A stretch of DNA of 64,000 bases. Origin: Leucothrix mucor DSM 2157 (lineage in GTDB: Bacteria; Pseudomonadota; Gammaproteobacteria; Thiotrichales; Thiotrichaceae). A program made the position numbers and the translations under genes. Below, in pieces: positions 43,919 to 52,420 of this stretch. The DNA is taken from positions 4,214,501 to 4,278,500 of the forward strand of contig NZ_ATTE01000001.1 in NCBI RefSeq assembly GCF_000419525.1. The letters run 5' to 3'. Within the stretch, counting starts at the first letter, position 1, and the number at the start of each line of letters is the position of its first letter. The notes under the pieces were generated by a model that was not told the origin of the DNA, ran no database searches, and saw nothing but the letters and a program-made list of their open reading frames with translations.

Positions 43919-43957
43919 ATATTGACCATTCCCTCCGAGAGCTGAGAATAGACGATT

Positions 43958-45028
43958 ATGAGTAAATTTCGATCTGGCGTGTTATATGGCCAAGAATTAA
44001 TGGATTTGTATGCAGATGCTAAAGAAAATGGCTACGCTTTACCCGGTGTAAACGCCGTTGGCACCAGCACGGTTAATGGCATCATGGAGGCCGCTGCTAA
44101 AGTGCAGTCGCCGGTTATCGTTCAGCTATCTTTTGGTGGTGGACATTTCTATGCGGGTAAAAGCTTAAGCAACGATAATATGAAAGCGGCCGCAGCTGGT
44201 TGTATTTCCGCGGCAATGCACGTGCATCAGGTTGCAGAGTTATATGGCGTGCCAGTTGTACTGCACACGGACCATTGCTCATTGGAAAACATCGTTTGGA
44301 TTGATCACCTGCTTGATTTCCAAGAAGAATACTACGCGAAAAATGGCAAGCCGCTGTTCAGTTCTCACATGTTGGATCTGTCTGAAGAGACGCTGGAAGA
44401 AAACGTTGAGATCTGCGAGCGTTATCTGACCCGCATGAGTAAAATCGAAATCGGTTTGGAAATCGAGCTCGGCATTACCGGTGGTGAAGAAGATGGTGTT
44501 GATAACTCCAATGTGGATATCAGCAAGCTCTATACGCACCCGACTGAAGTATATTATGCCTACGAAAAGCTGAGCAAAATCAGCAAAAACGTATCCATCG
44601 CAGCAGCATTTGGAAACGTGCATGGCGTGTATCGCCCAGGCAATGTGAAGCTATCCGTTGGTATTTTGGAAAACTCGCAGCATTACGTTGAAGAGCAGAT
44701 TGGCGCACCGGGCACTAAGCCTGTGAGCTTTGTATTCCACGGTGGCTCCGGCTCCTCTCCAGAAGATATCGCCAAATCGATCGACTACGGCGTGATCAAA
44801 ATGAACTTGGATACGGATATGCAGTGGGCCTTTAACTGCGGTGTTCGCGATTACTACGCGAAGTATAAGGACTACGTTGCTGAGCAAATTGGTAATCCTG
44901 AAGGCGATGATCTTCCAAACAAAAAATACTACGACCCACGCAAAGTATTGCGCGCTGGTGAAGAGTATTTTGTGAAGCGCCTTGAGCGTTCATTTGCTGA
45001 CCTGAATTGTATCGGTCGCAATAAGTAA
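43958..45028 (+). CDS. fbaA: Class II fructose-bisphosphate aldolase
   Basis: 356 residues, E. coli FbaA type. The metal and catalytic segment VVLHTDHCS has Asp105 as catalytic acid and His106 as Zn ligand. The EIELGITGGEEDG loop, GNVHGVY and VFHGGSGSS provide further Zn and phosphate contacts. It splits fructose-1,6-bisphosphate in glycolysis and gluconeogenesis. It is monocistronic, with its own promoter and terminator. It is clearly distinct from the shorter IolJ-like aldolase at 12052. Confidence 0.97.
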   Translation: MSKFRSGVLYGQELMDLYADAKENGYALPGVNAVGTSTVNGIMEAAAKVQSPVIVQLSFGGGHFYAGKSLSNDNMKAAAAGCISAAMHVHQVAELYGVPVVLHTDHCSLENIVWIDHLLDFQEEYYAKNGKPLFSSHMLDLSEETLEENVEICERYLTRMSKIEIGLEIELGITGGEEDGVDNSNVDISKLYTHPTEVYYAYEKLSKISKNVSIAAAFGNVHGVYRPGNVKLSVGILENSQHYVEEQIGAPGTKPVSFVFHGGSGSSPEDIAKSIDYGVIKMNLDTDMQWAFNCGVRDYYAKYKDYVAEQIGNPEGDDLPNKKYYDPRKVLRAGEEYFVKRLERSFADLNCIGRNK

Positions 45029-45042
45029 GCTGCTTGAGTGTT

Positions 45043-45084
45043 AAAGCCCGCTGTTTCCTGAGATGGGAATGGCGGGCTTTTTTG
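45043..45084 (+). terminator. Intrinsic terminator of fbaA
   Basis: AAAGCCCGC (45043-45051) pairs with GCGGGCTTT (45072-45080) around a partly self-complementary loop (TTTCC/GGGAA), followed by T residues. It lies 15 bases after the stop codon. Confidence 0.9.
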
Positions 45085-45206
45085 TATCTGAAAACCACAG
45101 CTTGTTGCTGTCGATAACTACGCTATATACACTTTTGATAAGTGATAAGCACAGTCATCCCTATCTGTTTTATACTGTGTCACATCCAAAATTATGAGAG
45201 CAGCCT

Positions 45207-45707
45207 ATGAATTCGTCATCATCCGCCAGCGCTAGAAGTGCCAAATACGCTGAAAACCAGCACAAGCTGCAAGGGCTGGAGCGGCTGGCATGGCTACTTG
45301 ATAGTTCGATCAGAATTCCCGGCACCAATCGCACCATTGGCCTCGATGGCATTATTGGTTTGTTCCCCGGCATTGGCGATGTTGCAGCAGGTTTGATCTC
45401 CGGTTACATCATCATTAAAGCACTGTTAATGGGCCTGCCGATTTTCGTGATCGCGCGCATGGTGTTGAATATGGTCATCGAAGGGGTGATCGGGGTCATT
45501 CCGATAGTGGGTGATATTTTTGATTTTATCTTCAAATCTAATCGCAGAAATGTACGCTTGATGCAGGAGTATTTGCAGAATCCAGAGGACACAACCGAGC
45601 GCAGCTTTATGTCGGTGATTGTGTTTTTGATGGCGTTGTTTTTTATTATGCTGCTGACGATTTGGGCGATATTTAAAATGCTGGGTTTTGTGATTGGGTT
45701 GTTTTGA
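45207..45707 (+). CDS. DUF4112 domain membrane protein
   Basis: 166 residues. LERLAWLLDSSIRIPGTNRT and IGLDGIIGLFPGIGDV are the DUF4112 signature, followed by two or three hydrophobic helices and a final C-terminal membrane helix (VIVFLMALFFIMLLTIWAIF). The function of the family is unknown. It is monocistronic, and the 178-base gap upstream shows only a weak promoter-like region. Confidence 0.88.
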   Translation: MNSSSSASARSAKYAENQHKLQGLERLAWLLDSSIRIPGTNRTIGLDGIIGLFPGIGDVAAGLISGYIIIKALLMGLPIFVIARMVLNMVIEGVIGVIPIVGDIFDFIFKSNRRNVRLMQEYLQNPEDTTERSFMSVIVFLMALFFIMLLTIWAIFKMLGFVIGLF

Positions 45708-45823
45708 GTCTCGCTGTCAACGAAGAGGGTTGGGCATTTTTTCCTAACAACGTTTAATAGCGGTCTGTAGTGGTCAAAACGCCCGTACCTCGAATGCTAG
45801 GAAGGGCGTATTGATCAAGGTTG

Positions 45824-46300
45824 TTATTTAACGCCTAATAACTCGACATCAAAGAGCAGCGTCGCATTGGGTGGAATAGAGTCGCCCGCACCGCGCGTAC
45901 CGTAGCCCATCGATGACGGGATGATCAGTGTACGCTTACCACCCACTTTCATTCCTTCAAAGCCATTGTCCCAGCCCTTAATCACTCGGCCCGCGCCCAG
46001 TGGGAATACAAATGGCTTGCCGCGATCGACAGAGCTATCGAATTGCTTACCTTTGTTGTCGGTAGCACCTGCGTCAAATAACCAGCCGGTGTAATGCACG
46101 GTGACGGTTTGCCCAGCTTGAGCAGTTGCACCCGTTCCCACAACAGAGTCCAGCCTTTGGAAGCCAGCATTTTCCTGAGACATGCTTGGAGCCGCTGTTT
46201 CCGTAGGCTTGCTGTCATGGCTGCTGTTACCGCCACAAGCGGCTAAAAATAGGGATACCGATAGAGTGCTTGTCGCCAAAAGCAGTGTTTTGAATGTCAT
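45824..46300 (-). CDS. FKBP-type peptidyl-prolyl isomerase lipoprotein
   Basis: 158 residues from the ATG at 46300, preceded by AAGGGCG. The frame is open 31 codons further 5' but that part has no signal peptide character. The lipobox LFLAACGG places the lipidated Cys at 22. A Ser/Thr-rich linker leads to a single FKBP domain with VTVHYTGWLFD, FVFPLGAGRVIKGWD, GMKVGGKRTLIIP and the final LLFDVELLGV. It catalyses proline isomerisation in the periplasm on exported proteins. Confidence 0.92.
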   Translation of the reverse strand: MTFKTLLLATSTLSVSLFLAACGGNSSHDSKPTETAAPSMSQENAGFQRLDSVVGTGATAQAGQTVTVHYTGWLFDAGATDNKGKQFDSSVDRGKPFVFPLGAGRVIKGWDNGFEGMKVGGKRTLIIPSSMGYGTRGAGDSIPPNATLLFDVELLGVK

Positions 46301-46429
46301 AAAATTCGCCCTTAAGTAATTTTTATCAATGATAATAGAGTGGGGCGATATTATGCCCTGATTCGTTACGTTAGGATGCAGTAATTGATGCATCAGACGC
46401 TGCAGCCATTTTGCCAGTGCCGGTATCTT

Positions 46430-47995
46430 TTAATTGTATAATGAATCCACCGCCTGTAATACGCGCACCTTTAAATGATTACTTTTTTTCAGATCTGGGT
46501 TCAGTAAGAAACGCACTAAAATCAGATACGTGTCGAGATCAAAATCAACAGGCTCATCCTCCGTCGGATCATTTGCCTTCGTCAAATCCGTCGTTTGAGA
46601 TTCGGCAAAGCGAAAGCCCAATTCATATAACTCGTCTTGGCTGCGCACGGCACGGATATAGCGCCACTCATTCAACAAATGCCATGCGGTGTTATCTTCG
46701 CCTTCGCCACGCTCCTCTAGCAAAATAGCACTCGGCCATGGCCACACCCGATAACGCAGCTCCTTCATCGCAATCGCCACCCGCTCGTTATAAACATCCG
46801 GGGTTTCCTGCTGGCAGCACGGGCCAAGGCAACGCTTGAGTTGATAGCCAAAACAGGCCGTGCGTTGAGCAGGTTTTTCGCTAGGCTGTAAGCCGCATAG
46901 CTTTTGGCAAAGAAAGTAATGTATTGCCAGTTTTTCCAGTCGTTCGATGGCTTTATTGCGAGTTCGGAAGAGTCCAAATTGGCCAGAGAGTTGAGCGTTA
47001 TCTGCGGTCTCCTTTACCATCACAATGCGCATGCAGTCATAGCCCAATTCATCGCGCGTGAGTTGGAATTGATAGAGCTGTGTGACCTTCTTTAATCGGC
47101 GATTGAAGTAGGGATTGAGCGCTTTGATTTCACGACTTTCCAGTAGCTGTGCGCCCAAATCGGTGGGTGTTTTTTTGAAATCAATGTGCGCAATCTTGCC
47201 GCTCATTTGCAAGTCTTTCGAGTTACTATGATCGGAGTTGAAATGGCTCATCACGCGGTCGCGGATATTCACAGACTTACCCACATACAGCAGCTGGCCT
47301 TGCGTATCATAAAAATAATACACGCCCGGCGTGCGGGGTAGCTTGTCGATTTCCGCAGCATCAAGGTGCATGGGCAGTGCAGGGCGCTTCAATAAACTGG
47401 CGCAGACCGCTCCGATTTCTTGGTCGTCATAGAGCTGGCCGGCTTTTAGAAACAGCTTCCAGATGACTTCCGCATCATCCATCGCGCGGTGGCGGTTTTC
47501 GACAGCAAACTCAAAGCGCTTAATAATTTCACTCAGCCCATGCCGTTTAAATTGCGGAAACAGCTTGCGGCTGACTTTGACTGAGCACAGCGGTTTTGTG
47601 CTGTATTTAATGCCGACGCGATTAAACTCATTTTTTAAAAAGCCATAATCAAACCGTGCATTGTGGGCAACTAGTACACGGCCTTGCAGCTTTTCATACA
47701 GCTCTTCAGCGATAGACGCAAATAGGGGCGCGTTGTTCAGCGAGCCGGGACTAATCCCAGTGAGGCTTTGAATAAATGGTGGGATTTGGATTTCAGGATC
47801 AACGAGCGTATTCCAGCGTTCAACGATTTTACCGTGCTCTACGATCAACAAACCAACCTCGATAATGCGGTGGAACGTAACTTTACCGCCGGTTGTTTCA
47901 AGGTCTAACAGCACCATCTGCTCAGGAAATCCTTCGGAAAGTACTTTGCGCGGTGCTTGCTCGCGTGGTTGAATCCAGTCTAGTTGATCAGTCAT
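46430..47995 (-). CDS. DnaQ-like exonuclease fused to a UvrC/Cho-type GIY-YIG nuclease
   Basis: 521 residues. The N-terminal DEDDh exonuclease has MVLLDLETTGG (Asp-Glu), VLVAHNARFDYGFL (Asp) and HRAMDDAEVIW (His, Asp). A GIY-YIG domain follows near residue 210 (TPGVYYFYDTQGQLLYVGKS, then RDRVMSHF), with a UvrC-like cysteine region and C-terminal part. The fusion pairs 3'-5' exonuclease and incision-type nuclease activities and is known in several bacteria. A repair role parallel to UvrC/Cho is the inference. Confidence 0.88.
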   Translation of the reverse strand: MTDQLDWIQPREQAPRKVLSEGFPEQMVLLDLETTGGKVTFHRIIEVGLLIVEHGKIVERWNTLVDPEIQIPPFIQSLTGISPGSLNNAPLFASIAEELYEKLQGRVLVAHNARFDYGFLKNEFNRVGIKYSTKPLCSVKVSRKLFPQFKRHGLSEIIKRFEFAVENRHRAMDDAEVIWKLFLKAGQLYDDQEIGAVCASLLKRPALPMHLDAAEIDKLPRTPGVYYFYDTQGQLLYVGKSVNIRDRVMSHFNSDHSNSKDLQMSGKIAHIDFKKTPTDLGAQLLESREIKALNPYFNRRLKKVTQLYQFQLTRDELGYDCMRIVMVKETADNAQLSGQFGLFRTRNKAIERLEKLAIHYFLCQKLCGLQPSEKPAQRTACFGYQLKRCLGPCCQQETPDVYNERVAIAMKELRYRVWPWPSAILLEERGEGEDNTAWHLLNEWRYIRAVRSQDELYELGFRFAESQTTDLTKANDPTEDEPVDFDLDTYLILVRFLLNPDLKKSNHLKVRVLQAVDSLYN

Positions 47996-48150
47996 GAATA
48001 GGCGTTGCCCTTAACCTCAAGTATTGCCTATTGTGTACTGTTTTTTGTTCGATTTATAGAAACCCGCCAAAATGCGGTGGAGCTAAGCGGCTTGATCCTA
48101 AACCGCTTGCCGCAAAGCGAGTTTAAAATATACCCAAATAGGAAGCTGCT

Positions 48151-48573
48151 ATGAAACAAAACCTTATCCACGTCGCCCTAGTCGTTAAAGACTACGATGA
48201 AGCAATCGACTTCTACGTTAATAAACTAAAGTTTGAATTAATCGAAGACAGCTACCAACCGGAGCAAGATAAGCGCTGGGTTGTCGTTGCACCACCAAAT
48301 TCCAGCGGTGCCACATTGCTATTAGCCAAAGCCTCAAAACCAGAGCAGCAGGATTTCGTGGGTAATCAAACTGGTGGTCGCGTATTCTTATTTTTGAGTA
48401 CCGATGATATTCAGCGTGACTATGAGCACATGAAGTCGGTCGGTGTGAAGTTTATCCGCGAACCAACTACTCAAGAGTATGGCTCGGTTGCAGTCTTTGA
48501 AGATTTATATGGCAACCGCTGGGATTTATTGCAGCTAAGCCCAAATCACCCAATGGTTGCTAGAACAGCCTGA
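48151..48573 (+). CDS. VOC (glyoxalase/bleomycin-resistance) family protein
   Basis: 140 residues with two beta-alpha-beta-beta-beta modules: VALVVKDYDEAIDFYVNKL at the start and RVFLFLSTDDIQRDYEHM in the middle, ending VFEDLYGNRWDLLQL. These are metal-dependent lyases, isomerases or binding proteins. The substrate is unknown. Converges with the PIN toxin gene. Confidence 0.9.
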   Translation: MKQNLIHVALVVKDYDEAIDFYVNKLKFELIEDSYQPEQDKRWVVVAPPNSSGATLLLAKASKPEQQDFVGNQTGGRVFLFLSTDDIQRDYEHMKSVGVKFIREPTTQEYGSVAVFEDLYGNRWDLLQLSPNHPMVARTA

Positions 48574-48585
48574 TAATTGCTTAAC

Positions 48586-49008
48586 TCAGCTGGCATCCCA
48601 AGGGTTTAATAACGTGGTGCCAGTATCAACAAAGTCTTTCACATTACGCGTCACGATAGTCATATTATGAACCTTGCCGGTTGCCGCAATCATCGCATCC
48701 CTTTCGGAGCGTCTGTCAGGCACATGCAAACCAGCACAGCAGCGTGTAACCTTGGTGTCAAAGACAAGGGTGCGATCAGCAAATGCAGGTAGTACGTTAC
48801 TCTCCAACCAATACCGCAGCATGGCACCTTGAGCAGTGTCTTTTCGCTCAATGGCTAATATGCCCATTTCCAATTCTAGTAGGGTGATGACTGAAATATA
48901 CAGTTGGCTGGTTGGTATTCCTGAGGCCCAAGCGACCACATTAGGATTGGCCTTACCCGTACTTGCTTTGCGCAATTCTGAAATGACATTCGTATCTAAC
49001 AAATACAT
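48586..49008 (-). CDS. PIN-domain toxin (FitB/VapC-type)
   Basis: 140 residues. MYLLDTNVISELRK carries the first PIN aspartate, with Glu in TLLELEMGIL, Asp in RSERDAMIAATG and the last in VTRNVKDF. The acidic quartet is complete, so the toxin looks active. The start codon overlaps the antitoxin stop by one base. Endoribonuclease activity is expected by family. Confidence 0.9.
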   Translation of the reverse strand: MYLLDTNVISELRKASTGKANPNVVAWASGIPTSQLYISVITLLELEMGILAIERKDTAQGAMLRYWLESNVLPAFADRTLVFDTKVTRCCAGLHVPDRRSERDAMIAATGKVHNMTIVTRNVKDFVDTGTTLLNPWDAS

Positions 49009-49262
49009 CAGGATAGGTCCGCCACTTCAAACAGCTTGCCCGGGAGCTTTGGCGGTTCGAAATCAATATCGTCGGCATTTGGCATGGCGAGTAAGTCAAC
49101 AATGCTTTGCAGGTTTCCAGTCATGCGCTGGTACTCCTCAATGCTTAGAAGCACGTGAGCAGGTCTGCCTCTGTCAGTGATAAAAACAGGGCCGTTGATG
49201 GCTGCCTTTTTTGCACCGCTGGCATCTTGGTTAAATTCGCGACTTGTTAAATGAGTGATCAT
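49008..49262 (-). CDS. Phd/YefM family antitoxin
   Basis: 84 residues. The Phd/YefM N-terminus HLTSREFNQDASGAKKAAIN and GPVFITDRGRPAHVLLSIEE is clear, followed by an unstructured acidic tail that would bind the toxin. It autoregulates the operon by family precedent. The start has AGGAGGTTAAA-type spacing (GGAGG seen on the minus strand just upstream). Confidence 0.9.
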   Translation of the reverse strand: MITHLTSREFNQDASGAKKAAINGPVFITDRGRPAHVLLSIEEYQRMTGNLQSIVDLLAMPNADDIDFEPPKLPGKLFEVADLS

Positions 49263-49336
49263 TCGTTTAACCTCCTGAGTTAATGTAGATATGTTACTAC
49301 TTTAATTCAGGAGGTATCAACTATTACCGCTAAACC

Positions 49337-49984
49337 CTAAGCCGCCAAATAAGAATCCATACCCTTCATGGCTTTCAAAATGCGCGCTTCAAGGTCTGGT
49401 ACGGCAGATGCTTTCAGCACATCCAGCTCAATGAGTGCCTGAGTCCATGCTTTGACCTTTGGGAAGCCATTAAACAAATCGGGGATATAGTGACGCTTAA
49501 CAATTTCCAAACGCTGCAGCAATGGCGCGAACGAGAAGTCGATTAAGCTCAGCTCATCACCGGCATAAAACGGCGCTGCGGCAATGCTGCTTTCCAGTGT
49601 TGCCATCTGGCTTTTAAGCGCGGAGAGGTGCTTGTTTAAATGCGCTTCGTCTTTCGCTGCCATCGTCATCCACTGGCTGCCAAGCATCGCAGAGCCAAAT
49701 TCCATCATGGCGCGGTGACGGGCTTTTTCCAGCGGATCAGCGGGATGGCGGTTACTATCCGCAACTTCATTCAGGTATTCCAGAATCACGTGCGACTCGA
49801 ACAATACGGTGTCATCCACCTGCATGACCGGTACTTTGCCCAGCGGCGATAGCGCTAAAAACCACTCCGGCGGATTGGCCAGATCAATGTACTCGACTTC
49901 GTATTCGCGGCCCAGTTGTTCTAGCAACATCACAGAGCGTTGCACATAAGGGCAGATCGGAAAGCTAATTAGTTTGATACTCAT
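49337..49984 (-). CDS. Glutathione S-transferase family protein (CPYVQR type)
   Basis: 215 residues. FPICPYVQRSVMLLEQLG carries the Cys-Pro-Tyr active-site motif of the cysteine-type (omega/beta-like) GSTs and glutaredoxin-like enzymes. The cis-Pro segment is GKVPVMQVDDTVLFES, with an all-helical C-terminal domain. It is unrelated in detail to the serine-type GST at 22718. Thiol-transfer or dehydroascorbate-reductase-like activity is likely. Confidence 0.9.
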   Translation of the reverse strand: MSIKLISFPICPYVQRSVMLLEQLGREYEVEYIDLANPPEWFLALSPLGKVPVMQVDDTVLFESHVILEYLNEVADSNRHPADPLEKARHRAMMEFGSAMLGSQWMTMAAKDEAHLNKHLSALKSQMATLESSIAAAPFYAGDELSLIDFSFAPLLQRLEIVKRHYIPDLFNGFPKVKAWTQALIELDVLKASAVPDLEARILKAMKGMDSYLAA

Positions 49985-50070
49985 GGTATCTCCTGATTCT
50001 TAAATGGCAATGCAGCGCGCAGCCCTGATTATAAGGATGCGCGCTGCAATTGTAGATTGCTTAGTGGCGA

Positions 50071-51231
50071 TTACTTCGTCGCTACCAGAATCTTACGTAC
50101 AATATCCAAAGTCAGATCACCGGTTTCAGACAAGGCAGTCAAACCCATCTTTTCCATATTGCCTACGATCTTATCGATACCGGCGTCATCAATGCCATAA
50201 TGCGTCAGGTTAGTGACGATGCCCAACGAGTTGAAGAAGGCTTCAGTCTTGTCGATGGCTTGATCGATTTTCTCATCGTCAGTACCGTCAGTGATATCCC
50301 AAACGCGCTCTGCAAATTGCAGCAATTTCGCGTGCTTCTGCGCTTTACGCTCACGCATTACGTTAGCCAGAATAATCGCCAGCGTGCGGCCGTGTGCAAT
50401 GCCGTACTGTGCGGTCATTTCATGACCGATCATGTGTGTTGACCAATCCTGCGGCATACCCGCGCCGATTGTGCCATTCAACGCCATGGTTGCCGACCAG
50501 ATGAAGTTCTTACGCGCATCCATATCATCGTTGTCAGCCAGTGTCACCGGGCCATCTTCGATCAGTGTCTTCAGTACGCCTTCAGCCAATCTATCTTGTA
50601 CTTTGGCGTTGACTGGGTAAGTCAGGTATTGCTCGATCACGTGAACGAATGCATCCGCGACACCATTAGCGATTTGCTCTTTTGGCAGCGTCTTCGTCAG
50701 GTCTGGATCAAGGACTGAGAACTTTGGAAATGCCAACGGTGACATAAACGGGTATTTCTGGCCGTTATAAGTAATCACGCCACCCATATTCATTTCAGAA
50801 CCAGTCGCTGGCAGTGTGGCTACGCAGCCTAATGGCAATGCATCGGTTGCAGGAACCGGCGCGAAACCGTGGAACAGCATGTTTTGATATTCGCCAGACT
50901 CATCTTTAGCTGCCAGCGCGATAAACTTGGTGCCATCCATGACCGAACCACCACCAACGGCGAGCAGGTAGTCGACGTTTTCTGCTTTAGCGATATTGGC
51001 CGCTTTAGCCAATGTCTCGAAGCGTGGGTTTGGCTCAATGCCGCCAAACTCGATTAGAGTACGACCTTCTAGTGCATCGCGTACTTTGCCGATGGTGCCA
51101 TATTTTTTAGCACTTTCACCGCCATAAGTGATCATCACTTTGGCGTCTTCAGGAACCAGAACATCCAGCTCTGCGAGGCGGTCTTGTCCAAATACGATAT
51201 GAGTCGGGTTGTAGAAATCAAAATCCAGCAT
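50071..51231 (-). CDS. yqhD: Iron-containing alcohol dehydrogenase (YqhD-like)
   Basis: 386 residues. LDFDFYNPTHIVFGQDRL opens the YqhD/BdhA group. The NADP loop GGGSVMDGTK lies near residue 93, and metal ligands are in VADAFVHVIEQYL (Asp, His) and DWSTHMIGHEMTAQYGIAHG (two His). YqhD reduces a range of aldehydes with NADPH. A YqhC-like AraC regulator is encoded divergently 187 bases away, matching the E. coli arrangement. Confidence 0.9.
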   Translation of the reverse strand: MLDFDFYNPTHIVFGQDRLAELDVLVPEDAKVMITYGGESAKKYGTIGKVRDALEGRTLIEFGGIEPNPRFETLAKAANIAKAENVDYLLAVGGGSVMDGTKFIALAAKDESGEYQNMLFHGFAPVPATDALPLGCVATLPATGSEMNMGGVITYNGQKYPFMSPLAFPKFSVLDPDLTKTLPKEQIANGVADAFVHVIEQYLTYPVNAKVQDRLAEGVLKTLIEDGPVTLADNDDMDARKNFIWSATMALNGTIGAGMPQDWSTHMIGHEMTAQYGIAHGRTLAIILANVMRERKAQKHAKLLQFAERVWDITDGTDDEKIDQAIDKTEAFFNSLGIVTNLTHYGIDDAGIDKIVGNMEKMGLTALSETGDLTLDIVRKILVATK

Positions 51232-51418
51232 GTTGTCGTCCTTACTATGAAGTCATTATGTATGTGTGCACTATAGTTCTATAATGAAGATATTTGTATA
51301 CATAAAATGCCTTTTATCATGCACAATCGTTCGGGTTTCGGTTTTTTAGCTGTGTTTAAAGTGCGTCTTGTTGGCGGGCAGGGTAAACTTATTCGATACA
51401 GTTATAACGGTGCTTACC

Positions 51419-52303
51419 ATGTCCGAGCCAATCACACAGTTAAACCAGATGATATCCCGCTATGCCACAGAAGATGGCTTCACTTCCTCATTTATCAAGG
51501 GCGTGGGCGTGTTTCGTTCGTCACAAACCCATGAAAAAACGCCGGCATTTTACGAGCCATTTATTTGTTTAGTCGGGCAGGGTGCCAAGCGCTGCCATGT
51601 GGGTGATTGCTCACTGACTTATGAAGCGGGCGATTTCTTTATTAACTTCTTGCCGATGCCGGTGAGTACTGAGGTGGTCACGGCTGACCCCGAGATGCCA
51701 TTACTATCAGCGGCGTTGGAAATTAATTTAGTGCGCCTAGCGGACATGGTGCTGCGCATTGAGCGGCTGGAAGGTGCCAAGCCTGAGAGTAAATGTGCCC
51801 CATGCTCTTGTTTGATGATTGGTAAAGCGGAAGATCAGCTGGTGGGTTTGTTTATCAAACTGCTGGAGGTGGGTGGCAATAAGTTGGATGCCGAGATTTT
51901 AGGTGAGCAGATCGTTGATGAAATTTACTATCGCATGCTGACCAGTGAGCACGGCTATGCGCTGCGTATGTTGCTGAACCAGTATGGCGGCATTCAACCG
52001 ATCTCGCGGGTGGTGAATTACATCCACGATAATATGGGCAACCCGATTCAAATTCAGGAATTGGCTGAGCTGGCGAATATGAGCAAAACGACTTTCTTTA
52101 ACTCGTTTAAACAGCTAATGCATGTGCCGCCGATGCAATACATCAAGTCGAGTAAATTGCAGAAAGCGCAAGTGCTGTTAAAGCAGGGTATGACGGCGAA
52201 TGAGGCCAGTTTTAAAGTGGGCTATAACAGCTTTTCGCAGTTTAGTCGGGAGTATAAGCGCTTCTTTGGCTTCCCTCCGTCGCAAACGCGGTGTGCCGCT
52301 TGA
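51419..52303 (+). CDS. AraC family regulator (YqhC-like)
   Basis: 294 residues from the ATG at 51419 (MSEPITQ). A start at 51368 would add 17 residues of leader-like sequence. The AraC_N cupin-type N-terminal domain has CLVGQGAKRCHVGD and PMPVSTEVVTA. The C-terminal double helix-turn-helix includes IQIQELAELANMSKTTFFNS and ANEASFKVGYNSFSQFSRE. It probably activates the divergent yqhD-like gene in response to aldehydes, as YqhC does. No clear Shine-Dalgarno sequence. Confidence 0.88.
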   Translation: MSEPITQLNQMISRYATEDGFTSSFIKGVGVFRSSQTHEKTPAFYEPFICLVGQGAKRCHVGDCSLTYEAGDFFINFLPMPVSTEVVTADPEMPLLSAALEINLVRLADMVLRIERLEGAKPESKCAPCSCLMIGKAEDQLVGLFIKLLEVGGNKLDAEILGEQIVDEIYYRMLTSEHGYALRMLLNQYGGIQPISRVVNYIHDNMGNPIQIQELAELANMSKTTFFNSFKQLMHVPPMQYIKSSKLQKAQVLLKQGMTANEASFKVGYNSFSQFSREYKRFFGFPPSQTRCAA

Positions 52304-52420
52304 GTGGGGTTGTGGTCGCTTGAATGGAATTAAGGCCGCTTATTGATCAATTCTGTAGTCTGGAATAGCAAAAGCGGTGGCGTCCGCGACCAACAAATTA
52401 GCAAGCATAGCGCACTGGTT

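Noticed and set aside
43675-43957. Cobalamin riboswitch upstream of cobN
   Set aside because: The conserved B12-box bases were looked for on the minus strand and not found. The hairpin present belongs to the fbaA leader on the other strand.
46301-46393. N-terminal extension of the FKBP protein
   Set aside because: It would bury the lipoprotein signal peptide. The ATG at 46300 gives a standard lipobox at residue 22.
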